Source of the DNA: Candidatus Blautia stercorigallinarum
GTDB taxonomy: Bacteria; Bacillota; Clostridia; Lachnospirales; Lachnospiraceae
DNA length: 64,000 bases
Assembly (NCBI GenBank): GCA_019112785.1
Contig: DXIQ01000027.1
Coordinates: forward strand, 47,947-111,946
Direction of reading: 5' to 3'
In this document: one piece after another, positions 1 through 8,686 of the stretch
Layout of the letters: the number at the start of each line of letters is the position of its first letter
Position numbering within the stretch: position 1 is the first letter of the stretch
The notes under the pieces: model-generated
Databases searched by the model: none
Seen by the model: the letters and a program-made list of their open reading frames with translations, nothing else
Told to the model about the DNA's origin: nothing
Translations under genes and position numbers: made by a program

Positions 1-131
1 TCTTTGGCTGCACGATCCAGCAGCTCTTTGTCATAACACTTAACTCCCAACTTTTCCGCTACCCGAAGGCCGATCTCCCGTCCTCCGCTGCCATACTGAC
101 GTGCAATCGTAACTACTGTATTAGCTGCCAT
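1..131 (-). CDS. Cytidylate kinase-like family protein (5' part only)
   Basis: The first 43 residues of a gene that runs off the left edge. The N-terminus carries a TVVTIARQYGSGGREIG segment, the modified P-loop typical of the cytidylate-kinase-like family found widely in Clostridia, a relative of CMP kinase whose substrate is generally not established. The ATG at 129-131 is preceded by a strong GGAGAGGAG ribosome-binding site. A TATAAT -10 box at 179-184 on the same strand suggests its own promoter, although the -35 region is poor. The family call rests on the start of the protein only. Confidence 0.75.
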   Translation of the reverse strand, partial: MAANTVVTIARQYGSGGREIGLRVAEKLGVKCYDKELLDRAAK

Positions 132-280
132 ACCACACACTCCTCTCCATATGATGTGTTAATATTTAATATATTTCTATTATAATCTATTTTTTTCAAA
201 ATGTATATAAAATTTTCACACATATTTCAACTATAGAGCTGTTCAGGAGTGCTAAAGCCATGAAAATTGCCCGGGATCCT
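132..280. other. Intergenic region left of rluD
   Basis: About 150 AT-rich bases between the end of rluD and the start of the kinase-like gene. It holds the likely promoter of the kinase-like gene (TATAAT at 179-184, minus strand) and its ribosome-binding site. I see no convincing terminator hairpin with a T-run for the upstream operon. Confidence 0.4.
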
Positions 281-1198
281 CTAACCTCTCAGCTTTTCCA
301 GTAATTTTTCAAAATATTCCGGCAAAGGTGCGGTAAATTCCATATATTTCCCGCTTACCGGATGTTGAAATCCTAGGACCATGGCATGGAGCGTCTGTCC
401 CTGGAGAGAAGGAAAAGGACACTTTTTCGGTCCGTAGAGAGCATCCCCCAGAAGAGGATGGCCGATACTGGACATGTGTACCCGGATCTGATGAGTCCTG
501 CCGGTTTCCAGCTGGCATTCGATATACGTATAATTGCCAAACCTTTCCAGAACCTTAAAATGGGTCACTGCTTCTTTCCCGCCCCGGACATTGACAGCCA
601 TTTTCTTTCGCTCTACAGGGTGACGGCCGATGGAACCTTCCACAGTCCCTGTATCTTCCTTTATATTCCCATGGACGATGGCCCGGTATCTTCTGGTAAT
701 GCTGTGCACTTTCAGCTGTTCGGCCAGGCTCTGATGGGCAGTATCAGTTTTACAGACCACCAGGGCTCCTGTAGTATCCATATCGATACGATGAACGATC
801 CCGGGCCGGAGTACCCCGTTGATCCCCGAAAGATTGTCCCTGCAGTGATACATAAGGGCATTTACCAGAGTACCGCTGTAGTGTCCCGCGCTGGGATGTA
901 CCACCATTCCCTTCGGTTTATTTACCACCAGAAGCTGATCGTCCTCATAAAGGATATCCAGAGGTATATTCTCCGGCTCAATATCCGGCTCCTGATTCTC
1001 CGGGAGAAAGACAACGATCTCATCCTCCTCTCCCACCTTCAGACTGGCTTTGGCCGGTTTTCCATTTACGGTAATGTTTCCTTCCTTAAATTGTTTCTGT
1101 AAAAAAGAGCGGGAGTAATCTTTCATTACTTCCGCCAGAAATTTGTCGATCCTTTCTCCTGTCCAGGAAGGATCTGACTGTAAACAAAGACGTTTCAT
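281..1198 (-). CDS. rluD: Ribosomal large-subunit pseudouridine synthase, RluD/YlyB type
   Basis: This 305-residue enzyme isomerises uridine to pseudouridine in 23S rRNA in the cytoplasm. Residues about 15-62 form an S4 RNA-binding domain, followed by the RluA-type catalytic domain. The active-site motif reads HRID (residues 136-139) with the catalytic Asp139; the usual form is HRLD, a conservative change. The length fits the family (300-325). The ATG overlaps the stop codon of lspA by 4 bases (ATGA), so the two genes are translationally coupled, the usual Gram-positive lspA-rluD arrangement. It is the last gene of the operon starting near 6566. Confidence 0.95.
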   Translation of the reverse strand: MKRLCLQSDPSWTGERIDKFLAEVMKDYSRSFLQKQFKEGNITVNGKPAKASLKVGEEDEIVVFLPENQEPDIEPENIPLDILYEDDQLLVVNKPKGMVVHPSAGHYSGTLVNALMYHCRDNLSGINGVLRPGIVHRIDMDTTGALVVCKTDTAHQSLAEQLKVHSITRRYRAIVHGNIKEDTGTVEGSIGRHPVERKKMAVNVRGGKEAVTHFKVLERFGNYTYIECQLETGRTHQIRVHMSSIGHPLLGDALYGPKKCPFPSLQGQTLHAMVLGFQHPVSGKYMEFTAPLPEYFEKLLEKLRG

Positions 1199-1713
1199 TT
1201 ATCCCTCTTCCATTTCAAAAACTGAAAATCTTCATCTTTATAGTAAAATAATACCAGGATCAGCAAAAGAAACATGCTGACAGTTACATAGATATCCGCC
1301 ACGTTAAACACCGGAAAATCGATCAGAGAAAAATAGATGAAATCCACTACATAATTCAACCGCACCCGGTCGATCAGATTTCCGATACCACCTGCAGTGA
1401 TCATAAAGCAGAGCAGCTTCAGAAGATTATATTTCTTATCTGATGGAATCTTCCATAAAACATAGCAGACGCATACCAGGATAATGGCCGTCAGGATCAG
1501 CAGAAAAGCTCTCTGGTCCTGGAAGATGCCAAAAGCCGCCCCTCTGTTTTCCAGATAATGGAGACGCAGGACACCGGGGATCAGGGAGATATCCTCCTGT
1601 CCTTTTAAATGTTCTACTGCCAGACTTTTGGTCCACTGATCAAAGGCGACCAGGACTGCTGTGGAAAGAATAAACAGGACAAAAGTCCCCAGTCTTTTCT
1701 TTTCTTTATTCAT
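1195..1713 (-). CDS. lspA: Lipoprotein signal peptidase II
   Basis: A membrane aspartic protease of 172 residues that cleaves signal peptides of prolipoproteins after lipidation by Lgt (an lgt gene lies at 43208). Four hydrophobic segments are visible (about residues 9-25, 68-88, 96-108 and 140-160). The catalytic aspartates sit in GNLIDR (Asp115) and FNVAD (Asp140), both conserved. It overlaps aroB upstream by 8 bases and rluD downstream by 4 bases, so it is part of one transcript. Its Shine-Dalgarno AGGAGG lies inside the end of aroB. Confidence 0.95.
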   Translation of the reverse strand: MNKEKKRLGTFVLFILSTAVLVAFDQWTKSLAVEHLKGQEDISLIPGVLRLHYLENRGAAFGIFQDQRAFLLILTAIILVCVCYVLWKIPSDKKYNLLKLLCFMITAGGIGNLIDRVRLNYVVDFIYFSLIDFPVFNVADIYVTVSMFLLLILVLFYYKDEDFQFLKWKRDK

Positions 1714-2827
1714 TTTCCTGCCGTACCTCCTGGTTTTCCATCCTTATGCTTTCTATAGCCTCACAGAGTTCCTGATCTGTCACCGATGTATCTACCACTG
1801 CCCATCCGGGCTTTTCCATAAGGACAAACTTGATCTGCCCTTTTTCCATCTTCTTATCGGATTTTGTAGCTTCCAGAACTGATTCTGTGGAAAGACCGTC
1901 CACATACAAAGGCAGACCGAAGGACTGCAGCTGTCCTGCCACCTCCAGATATTCTTCCTGAGAGATCAGCCCTCTTTTTCTGGAAATATAAGCAGAAGCC
2001 ATACAGCCTACTGCCACACACTGGCCATGGGCCATAGTAAAGTTTTTCAGTTTTTCTACCGCGTGGCCTACCGTATGTCCCATGTTCAGCACGGCCCGTT
2101 CTCCCTTTTCTGTAGGGTCATTTTCCACCACAGTCTTTTTGATCACACAGCTTTGGAAGATCATTTCCCGGCAGGCTTCTTCTTCTCTCTTTAAGATTGC
2201 CTCCCGGTGCTCATTCAGCCAACGGCTGTATTCCCGGCTTCGGATCAGTCCGTGTTTGATCACTTCTCCCATGCCGCAGGCAAATTCTTTATCCGGAAGG
2301 GTCTTTAAGGTAGAAACGTTCATATAGACCAGACGGGGCTGATGAAAGGCTCCCACCATATTCTTATACTGTTTGAAATCTACCCCTGTCTTTCCCCCTA
2401 TACTGCTGTCCACCTGAGCCAGAAGTGTAGTAGGGATCTGGATAAAATCAATTCCCCGAAGGTAGGTGGCAGCTGCAAAGCCGGTCATATCTCCCACAAC
2501 GCCGCCCCCAAGGGCCGCCAGAAGATCTTTCCGGTCAAAGTGGTTCTTGATCAGAAACTCGTAGATTCCCTGGATCTCTTCCAGATTTTTATTTTCTTCT
2601 CCTGCGGGAAGGACATAAGAATAAATTTCCCTTCCGTTTTTTTCAAGCTCATGCTTTACATTCTCCAGATAGAAAGGAGCCACATGACTGTCCGTCACGA
2701 TACAGAGTCTCTTTCCCTGATTAGGCAGAGCCTTTATTTCCTGAGATAAAGAAGCAAAATCCCTGTAAAAAACAATAGGATATGTAAATTCTCCATCTCT
2801 TTTCACCTGCAGTCTCTGCTCGCTCAT
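1706..2827 (-). CDS. aroB: 3-dehydroquinate synthase
   Basis: Converts DAHP to 3-dehydroquinate, the second step of the shikimate pathway. The 373-residue protein shows the NAD-binding GGGVVGDMTGF motif, the DSSIGGKTGVD motif and the metal-binding GHTVGHA segment. I place the start at the ATG at 2827 because GGGAGG lies 8 bases upstream; an in-frame TTG two codons earlier is less likely. No other shikimate gene is nearby: aroB is inserted between ylmH and lspA, where many Firmicutes have divIVA or nothing. Confidence 0.95.
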   Translation of the reverse strand: MSEQRLQVKRDGEFTYPIVFYRDFASLSQEIKALPNQGKRLCIVTDSHVAPFYLENVKHELEKNGREIYSYVLPAGEENKNLEEIQGIYEFLIKNHFDRKDLLAALGGGVVGDMTGFAAATYLRGIDFIQIPTTLLAQVDSSIGGKTGVDFKQYKNMVGAFHQPRLVYMNVSTLKTLPDKEFACGMGEVIKHGLIRSREYSRWLNEHREAILKREEEACREMIFQSCVIKKTVVENDPTEKGERAVLNMGHTVGHAVEKLKNFTMAHGQCVAVGCMASAYISRKRGLISQEEYLEVAGQLQSFGLPLYVDGLSTESVLEATKSDKKMEKGQIKFVLMEKPGWAVVDTSVTDQELCEAIESIRMENQEVRQENE

Positions 2828-2843
2828 ATACAATTCCTCCCTT

Positions 2844-3596
2844 TCAACAATAACGGTATAAAACTATATGAAAGCGGTTCTTTTTTGTCTTATTCGTCAC
2901 AGAACCAAACTGGAATTTTCCTTTTCCCCGTACAGATACAATATCTCCCTCTTTAATAGAGTAGGCATTAGAAACTATGCTCTTTCCATTTACAAAAACT
3001 TTGCCTCCCTCTATCAGACCCAGGATACTGTTTCTGGAACTTCCAAAGGCCAGGGCGATGACACTGTCCAGTCTGGGTGAAGCCACTGTACCTGAAACTT
3101 CCTCTCTTCTGGGTGTGGGAAGAGGTTCTTCTTCCAGAAGCCGCCGGGCCTGGACGGAAGTATGACGGATACGCGTAAGCTCTTCCGCAAGAAAGTCAGC
3201 CATAGATTCCTGACAGAATACATAACCGGCCTCCTGATCCAGAAGAATATCGCCGATCTTGGACCGGTCGATCCCAAGATTCAGGATAGCTCCCAGGTAG
3301 TCCCGGTGGGTCAGATCCTCAGAAAATTTCCTGTTCAGAGGCTGTATCTTCACACAGGCAATGGGATAATCCTGCTCATAAGAAAGAGCCTCAGGGACGA
3401 ATGCCGCCATCTGACGCTCCGCTGACTCATAGCCTCCAAATGTTTCTACTTTAATTCCTGTATCACGAAAGGAGAGGCTGTGAAGTATATTCTGCTGATT
3501 TAAGTCAAGGAAATCGGAAAAGGTAAGAATGCCTCTGTAATAGGCTTTCTTACCCAATTCCCTCATACGTTTTTCAAATAAATCCTCTTTATCCAT
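2844..3596 (-). CDS. ylmH: YlmH-family RNA-binding protein with S4 domain
   Basis: A 250-residue protein of the YlmH family. The S4 RNA-binding domain is at the C-terminus (about residues 178-240, starting at RLDSVIALAFGSSR), preceded by the conserved YlmH N-terminal region. In Bacillus and relatives ylmH sits in the division cluster next to sepF; a role in rescuing stalled ribosomes has been reported for the family. The order sepF-ylmH is preserved here with 8 bases between them. The ribosome-binding site is weak, which suggests coupling to sepF translation. Confidence 0.88.
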   Translation of the reverse strand: MDKEDLFEKRMRELGKKAYYRGILTFSDFLDLNQQNILHSLSFRDTGIKVETFGGYESAERQMAAFVPEALSYEQDYPIACVKIQPLNRKFSEDLTHRDYLGAILNLGIDRSKIGDILLDQEAGYVFCQESMADFLAEELTRIRHTSVQARRLLEEEPLPTPRREEVSGTVASPRLDSVIALAFGSSRNSILGLIEGGKVFVNGKSIVSNAYSIKEGDIVSVRGKGKFQFGSVTNKTKKNRFHIVLYRYC

Positions 3597-3604
3597 GTCT
3601 TTAT

Positions 3605-4213
3605 TTAAAATCCTTCATACATAGAAGCAGATCCGGCAATGTCATTTAAGATTTCCTGAGAATCTCCGGTAATATCCACACCCTCCGGAGTAAGAATAAA
3701 GATGTAAGAAGAAACCTTCTTGATATTGCCGTCTATGGCATAGCTGGCTCCTGCAGTAAAGTCGATGATATGCTGCGCCAGAGTGATATCCAGTCCCTCA
3801 AGGTTCAGGATGACCGTACAGTTATCCAGGAGCGCGTCTACGATCTCTGTAGACTCATCAAACTGTTTTGGCTTGATCACACATACTTCATTGGATGAAC
3901 CGGCAGAAGAACCGGAAGTTTTTTTCTTAACACTATACATAGGCGTCACCTTGCTGGAAGAATTCTGGGTTTTCGGCTGCTTGGCTGTTTTTGTGGCTGA
4001 TGAAGTTTTCTTTTCTTTCTTTTCCTTTTTCGTATTCTTTACCGGAGGAAGATCATCATCCAGGTCGTCATCATAATCATCATCCAGCTTTTTGAAAAAT
4101 CTCTTCTTAGGTTTTTCATCATCAAAATCGTCATCTGCTTCATCTAAGAAATCATCATCATCATAATCATCATTTACCTTAACTGCGTCCAGAAATTTAT
4201 CTAAAAAACTCAT
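3605..4213 (-). CDS. sepF: Cell division protein SepF
   Basis: SepF binds the FtsZ tail and the membrane at the septum. The 202-residue protein begins with a short amphipathic helix (SFLDKFLDAV), the expected membrane anchor. Residues about 15-55 are an unusually aspartate-rich linker with two DDYDDD-type blocks, then a Lys/Ser/Thr-rich stretch, and the conserved SepF core from about residue 108 to the end. The start at 4213 is chosen from GGAG seven bases upstream. Total length exceeds Bacillus SepF (about 150) because of the linker. Confidence 0.92.
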   Translation of the reverse strand: MSFLDKFLDAVKVNDDYDDDDFLDEADDDFDDEKPKKRFFKKLDDDYDDDLDDDLPPVKNTKKEKKEKKTSSATKTAKQPKTQNSSSKVTPMYSVKKKTSGSSAGSSNEVCVIKPKQFDESTEIVDALLDNCTVILNLEGLDITLAQHIIDFTAGASYAIDGNIKKVSSYIFILTPEGVDITGDSQEILNDIAGSASMYEGF

Positions 4214-4229
4214 AATCAATCTCCATTTC

Positions 4230-4931
4230 CTATTCTTCTATATTATAATTTCTTTCTCCGAAAATACCTGTTCCTACCCGGACATGAGTGGCACCTTCTT
4301 CGATGGCGACCTCATAGTCGCCGGTCATGCCCATACTCAGGACATTCATAGTAACATTATCAAAGTTTTTCTCTCTGATGTCAACACTTAATTTTCTTAA
4401 ATTTCTGAAAACGTACCTGTTTTCTTCCGGATCTTCCACATATGGAGCAATTGTCATAAGGCCATTTACCTGGATTCCAGGAAGTTTCGAGACTTCTTCC
4501 ACAAGAGAGGGAGCCTCCTCTACAGAAACACCGAATTTACTTTCTTCCCCGGCTACATTTACCTCGATCAGCACAGGCATGACAAGTGCATGCTTTACCG
4601 CCTCTTTACTGATCTCCTGGGCAAGGCGCAGGCTGTCTACGGAATGGATCATGCAGGCTTTATCGATCACATATTTCACTTTATTTCTCTGGAGATGGCC
4701 GATCATATGCCACCGGATATCCTTTGGCAGCACCTCTTCCTTAGCTGTCAGCTCCTGAACCTTGTTTTCTCCAAAATCCCGGACCCCTAACGGGAGAAGT
4801 TCTTCGATCATGGATACCGGTTTTGTCTTGCTTACTGCAATAAGCGTTACATCCTCCCGGCTTCTTCCTGCCCTTTTACATGCATTTGCTACTTTTTCCT
4901 CTACAGCTCTGTAATTTTCACAGACACTCAT
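4230..4931 (-). CDS. yggS: YggS/PLPBP family pyridoxal-phosphate homeostasis protein
   Basis: A single-domain PLP-binding protein of 233 residues, also called PROSC or YlmE. The PLP lysine is Lys35 in LIAVSKTKP, and the family segments DFGENKVQE, WHMIGHLQRNK and LSMGMTGDYEVAI are all present. The family keeps free PLP and amino-acid pools balanced but has no known catalytic reaction. It lies between the HlyD-like gene and sepF, the standard ylmE-sepF context. AAGGAAG eight bases before the ATG supports the start. Confidence 0.95.
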   Translation of the reverse strand: MSVCENYRAVEEKVANACKRAGRSREDVTLIAVSKTKPVSMIEELLPLGVRDFGENKVQELTAKEEVLPKDIRWHMIGHLQRNKVKYVIDKACMIHSVDSLRLAQEISKEAVKHALVMPVLIEVNVAGEESKFGVSVEEAPSLVEEVSKLPGIQVNGLMTIAPYVEDPEENRYVFRNLRKLSVDIREKNFDNVTMNVLSMGMTGDYEVAIEEGATHVRVGTGIFGERNYNIEE

Positions 4932-4961
4932 ATTTCATACTTCCTTTCTCTGTCAGTATTT

Positions 4962-6566
4962 CTAATTAGAACCTGAATACAGGATCTCTTCCTCATTTAC
5001 ACTGCTTCCGTCCCGGACAATATAATCAAAAGCCCGAAGGCCGTAAGAAGTTCCCTGGGCAACAATACAATACTCCTCATTCTGATCCAGGATATCGATC
5101 TGACGGAAAACAGCATAGCCCTGGTTTATATTGTAAACGCCCTGGAGATTGTCCGTATCCCCCACAGTAAATGTTTCGCCGGAATCTGGCTTAATAAGCA
5201 CTTCTCCCGCCTTCAGGGTATCTTTATCTACATAGCACAGACCTCCGGAGGTGTCCTGGGTGGAGTCCGTGATCTCCTTTCCGTCGGCATCTACCCGTCT
5301 GTATATGGTAACACTCACAAATTCTGAGGAGGAAGCGTCTCCCTTCCGGACTTCCTTCAAAAATCCCTGGGCATCACCATTATCGCCCAGTGTAAGGAAA
5401 TCCAGAGGCACCGTATAAAATTCCTTTTCCACAATAGAACTTACCGGTATTTTTAAACCGCTCTGGGTATTGATCACAAGCTCCACTTCCAGAAAACGGT
5501 CCCCGGCATAACGGGTCATCCCGTTTACAAGTTCGATCCTGGCCACTTTCTGGCTTCCGATGTTCACGATAGTCAGAGAACCGTTCTGGCTCTCGCCGTC
5601 CTTCACAAATTTTACCTGAATAGACTCTCTTCCAGCCAGAGCTGCCGCCATCTGGTCTGTAATAGGCACCATAAGCGTCCAGTTCTCACTGGTAACCAGT
5701 TTATAGACCGAATCACCCGGCTGGACTTCTCCATTTACGATGAGATTCTGGTTTTTATAGGCCATCTGATCGAAGTCTTCCTCTACCAGACTGTCCGCGG
5801 TTTTATTTTCATAGCCGTCTGTCGAATACATGACAATGCCTGCCTCAGGAGCAGTATAAACATCCTGGTCACCGATCGTGATCACATTTCCCTGCGTATT
5901 TTCCTCCTGGTCATTATCTTCCTCATTCTGTTCTTCTTCAGCCTCTCCGGAAGTCTCTTCACTGTTTCCTGCTATTGTTCCGTCAGTCTCTTCTTCCTCA
6001 TCACCAGTACTGTCCTGGACACCCTGTCCGGTCACGGCACTGGCTGCCTGAGAATCCTCCGCGGCCTGAAGGATGGTTCCTCTTATCTGATATTTATAAC
6101 TATAGGTCTCATAAAAATGATTGCTGTTATAGGCATAGGAAAACTGGGAAGCACTGGAACGGACAGCTTCCGTCTGTTCTTCTGTAAGAGAGACTGTATC
6201 CGTTTTCTGCTTCTCATTGGACAGACTGTAAACAGAGCCATCCTTACGGACCTGCATACCCTCCGTGGCATAATATTCAATATATCCGGCTTTCTCAGCA
6301 GTAACTACTTCCTCTGTGCGAAGAGCCAGGGCCGTACATACCGGATTTTTTGTCAACGGGCCTACCGTTACCTGATAAGAAGTCACATGCCCGGAAGTAG
6401 CATAAAGAATAACCGTAATGATCATATATAAAAGCAACGCGCCAAACATGATCGTTGTGATATTATAAGTCAGCAATTTCCCAATAGATAGAAAAATATT
6501 TTTGACAGTTCCTGAAAATTTTCTCCTGCCTGACAATAGAATTCTCCTTTTCTGTTCAAAAATCAT
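4962..6566 (-). CDS. HlyD-like membrane-anchored protein of unknown role
   Basis: 534 residues, with an N-terminal cytoplasmic basic stretch, one transmembrane helix at about residues 32-56 and a long extracellular part. Stretches around residues 75-100 and 240-310 resemble the barrel-sandwich/biotinyl-lipoyl folds of HlyD-type adaptors, separated by a Glu/Asp-rich low-complexity linker (about 180-225). No transporter partner is adjacent; instead it is the first gene of the yggS-sepF-ylmH operon, suggesting a role in envelope or division. The ATG at 6566 has only a weak ribosome-binding site, but no better start exists before the membrane segment. Confidence 0.75.
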   Translation of the reverse strand: MIFEQKRRILLSGRRKFSGTVKNIFLSIGKLLTYNITTIMFGALLLYMIITVILYATSGHVTSYQVTVGPLTKNPVCTALALRTEEVVTAEKAGYIEYYATEGMQVRKDGSVYSLSNEKQKTDTVSLTEEQTEAVRSSASQFSYAYNSNHFYETYSYKYQIRGTILQAAEDSQAASAVTGQGVQDSTGDEEEETDGTIAGNSEETSGEAEEEQNEEDNDQEENTQGNVITIGDQDVYTAPEAGIVMYSTDGYENKTADSLVEEDFDQMAYKNQNLIVNGEVQPGDSVYKLVTSENWTLMVPITDQMAAALAGRESIQVKFVKDGESQNGSLTIVNIGSQKVARIELVNGMTRYAGDRFLEVELVINTQSGLKIPVSSIVEKEFYTVPLDFLTLGDNGDAQGFLKEVRKGDASSSEFVSVTIYRRVDADGKEITDSTQDTSGGLCYVDKDTLKAGEVLIKPDSGETFTVGDTDNLQGVYNINQGYAVFRQIDILDQNEEYCIVAQGTSYGLRAFDYIVRDGSSVNEEEILYSGSN

Positions 6567-6590
6567 AGACTTTTCTAAGGACTACCCTAC

Positions 6591-6619
6591 ATTTTACCAT
6601 TTTCAAGTAAGAATCACAA
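6591..6619 (-). promoter_or_regulatory. Promoter for the HlyD-like to rluD operon
   Basis: On the minus strand, TTGTGA (6614-6619) and TAAAAT (6591-6596) are separated by 17 bases. It lies 25 bases before the first ATG of the operon and is the only good candidate in the divergent intergenic region. Confidence 0.6.
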
Positions 6620-6708
6620 TAGCATTTTTCCAAAGTATTTCTCCAATAATTTTTGAATAAAACTTCCCTTCATGGAAATAATAAGCACTGATAAAGGAGG
6701 CAGTGAAA

Positions 6709-6924
6709 ATGAACAGCAAATTTTTAGACTATACCGCCCTGGTCATAACGATCATCGGGGCGGTGAACTGGGGGCTTATCGGCTTCTTCCGTTTCAATCT
6801 GGTAACATTTTTATTCGGGGATATGACCTGGATCTCCAGGATCATCTATGCCCTTGTGGGAATCTGCGGTCTCTATCTTCTCAGCTTATTCGGCAGAATC
6901 TCTTCTTTTTCTGAAAATAATTGA
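6709..6924 (+). CDS. DUF378 family small membrane protein
   Basis: A 71-residue protein with two transmembrane helices (about residues 8-28 and 42-62). The N-terminal pattern DYTALVITIIGAVNWGLIG and the later ALVGICGLYLL are characteristic of DUF378 (YuzA-like). The function is unknown. The ATG at 6709 lies 8 bases after a perfect AAAGGAGG; a GTG two codons upstream is too close to it. It is one of the few plus-strand genes, divergent from the large yggS-sepF operon. Confidence 0.88.
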   Translation: MNSKFLDYTALVITIIGAVNWGLIGFFRFNLVTFLFGDMTWISRIIYALVGICGLYLLSLFGRISSFSENN

Positions 6925-7002
6925 TCATCTTCCCGGTGTCCGGAAATTTAAGATCTCATCGGACAGATGGAGCCGTCGCAATACCTCGCGTATCGCGCAA
7001 AA

Positions 7003-7026
7003 GAGCCGCCCTTTATCGGGCGGCTC
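7003..7026 (-). terminator. Rho-independent terminator after the P-loop gene
   Basis: A perfect 9-bp stem (GAGCCGCCC/GGGCGGCTC) with a 6-base loop, followed on the minus strand by TTTT. It lies 36 bases past the stop of the gene at 7062-7481. Confidence 0.75.
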
Positions 7027-7061
7027 CTAACCGTGTTTTCATATAACATTTTGAAGGCGGT

Positions 7062-7481
7062 TTAAAGAGAAATTAAAACCATGCTCTTTGCGCTTTCCGG
7101 TAAATCTTCCTCATTTTTGGAAAGACTTACAATAAAGGAAACCTCATATTTCTTTCCCATTTCATCCAGACGCTCCAGAACCTCTCCCAGCTCATCATCC
7201 TCTGCCTTGGAAATCTTCAGGAAACTGTCCAGAAACATTTTTTCAAGATCGTTGTCCTGAGAGATCACGCCGGATATAAATCCTAAAAACTCGCTGCTGT
7301 TCTGAATGTCGTACTCAGACATATCAATGAGACGTACCTTGTTATTTAATTCGTACATATGCTTCCTGCTCTTATCCAGATAAACAAATGTACCGTTTGC
7401 TTCTTTTACTTCTTTATTTACTTTGTCCAGAAGTTCTTTCGTTTTTCCTTTACCTTTTTCACCTACAATTAACTGAACCAT
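7062..7481 (-). CDS. Small P-loop NTPase-like protein
   Basis: 139 residues. A Walker-A motif GEKGKGKT is at residues 7-14, right after a first beta-strand (MVQLIV), so the protein probably binds a nucleotide. The middle contains FVYLDKSR and RLIDMSEYDI, the end SFIVSLSKNEEDLPESA; no Walker-B of a known ATPase family stands out. Similar short proteins are common in Lachnospiraceae and often carry unsupported names such as twitching motility protein. It has its own promoter (7547-7575) and terminator (7003-7026), so it is probably transcribed alone. Function unknown. Confidence 0.75.
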   Translation of the reverse strand: MVQLIVGEKGKGKTKELLDKVNKEVKEANGTFVYLDKSRKHMYELNNKVRLIDMSEYDIQNSSEFLGFISGVISQDNDLEKMFLDSFLKISKAEDDELGEVLERLDEMGKKYEVSFIVSLSKNEEDLPESAKSMVLISL

Positions 7482-7546
7482 CGCAATTTCCTCCTTAGCC
7501 GCACGTAATATGTATTTTTACTAAAAACGTGGTTATCGTTGAAATA

Positions 7547-7575
7547 ATTATAGTGCATATCGTTCAAAAATACAA
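7547..7575 (-). promoter_or_regulatory. Promoter of the small P-loop gene
   Basis: TTGTAT (7570-7575) and a perfect TATAAT (7547-7552) are spaced by 17 bases on the minus strand. The start codon lies about 65 bases downstream, with AAGGAGG before it. Confidence 0.65.
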
Positions 7576-7606
7576 TGGTAAATTCAAAATTTCCAGCATT
7601 TTTTTA

Positions 7607-8686
7607 TTAAGAACTGATTGCCTCCAGCATCTGCTCCATTCTCTCATAAAAATCCGTCTGGCTGTCCGTATTCAGAACGATCACAGCATAAGGATTTCCA
7701 TAATTATCCTGGACTAAAAGGGCCGCGTAATTCTCCGTATCTGAAGCGCACATCTTTCCTCCCAGTACCGTCACGCCTCTGGGCAGGGAAACTCCTCCGG
7801 TAACGTAGAGATTATCCGAATCCAGCCAGCGCTGTTTACTCTCCTGATCCCCTCTGGTATAGTCCAGAGTATAACTGGCGGTTCCCAGAGCATTGACCAG
7901 ATCCGTCTGATCTAGAATGGCGTTCAGAAGAAGATAGGTGTCATATACAGAAGTATGCTGGTTTTCGTCCTGGGCTCCTGTGGGATTCACATAATTGGTA
8001 TTGGTCATTCCCAGCTCCATAGCCTTGCTGTTCATCCTGTCTACAAAGGCGGATTCGCTTCCCGCCCCGGCTCTTGCCAGAGCCATGCAGGCATCCTCAG
8101 CTGAGTAAACCGCAACGGCATTCAGAAGCTGCCTGACGGATATGATATTTCCCGAAGCCAGGCCGCAGGTCTTATTAAGACCGTAAGGGACATCCTCCTG
8201 CTCTATGGTAACACTGGTATTCAGATCCAGATTTTCATACGCCACCAGCAAAGTCATTAACTGTGTCAGTCTTCCCGGCGCTTTCGGCTCATAAATGCCC
8301 TGGGAAAAAGGAATCTCTCCCTCCCCCATAGCAAAAAGGCCGGCCATTTCTCCTTCCCGGCCATCCACACCATCCAGAGGATTATCACTGGGACCTACGC
8401 ACAGATCCCCGGCCATGCCTTCCACGATCATGGAAGATTCCTGGACAGAATTACCGAATACCCGGGCGCTTCTGGAATAAGGCAAAGGCTCATCAAGACG
8501 ACTTCCTCGGATATATAAAACCAGGGCTGTAATTCCCACTATAAGAAAAATACCCAATATTCCTATTAGGACAAGGGTTTTTCTGACCTTCAGGGTCCGT
8601 TTGCTGTGCCCCTTTAAGAATCCCTTTTTCTTTTTATCCTTTTTATTCCGGAGCTGGGGAAATTTCCATTTATTTATACATTTCAC
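7607..8686 (-). CDS. PBP5-like (DD-carboxypeptidase fold) protein lacking catalytic residues
   Basis: 359 residues: a basic cytoplasmic N-terminus, a transmembrane helix at about 37-58 and an extracellular domain resembling D-Ala-D-Ala carboxypeptidases of the DacA/PBP5 type (for example NTNYVNPTGAQDENQHTSVYD). The three active-site motifs are degraded. The position of SxxK reads RLTQ (139-142), the SxN position reads SAE (195-197), and the KTG position reads KMC (311-313). The fold is probably kept without peptidase activity. It overlaps mgsA by 17 bases and is the last gene of the rodA-mgsA unit, so it is co-expressed with cell-wall elongation genes. Confidence 0.8.
   Translation of the reverse strand: MKCINKWKFPQLRNKKDKKKKGFLKGHSKRTLKVRKTLVLIGILGIFLIVGITALVLYIRGSRLDEPLPYSRSARVFGNSVQESSMIVEGMAGDLCVGPSDNPLDGVDGREGEMAGLFAMGEGEIPFSQGIYEPKAPGRLTQLMTLLVAYENLDLNTSVTIEQEDVPYGLNKTCGLASGNIISVRQLLNAVAVYSAEDACMALARAGAGSESAFVDRMNSKAMELGMTNTNYVNPTGAQDENQHTSVYDTYLLLNAILDQTDLVNALGTASYTLDYTRGDQESKQRWLDSDNLYVTGGVSLPRGVTVLGGKMCASDTENYAALLVQDNYGNPYAVIVLNTDSQTDFYERMEQMLEAISS

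Noticed and set aside
386..1102. 238-codon plus-strand open frame opposite rluD
   Set aside because: It lies wholly within the well-conserved rluD gene and has no expression signals.
4962..6566. Efflux-pump adaptor with an adjacent transporter
   Set aside because: No ABC, RND or MFS transporter gene is beside it; the operon is of division and housekeeping type, so an export role is not claimed.
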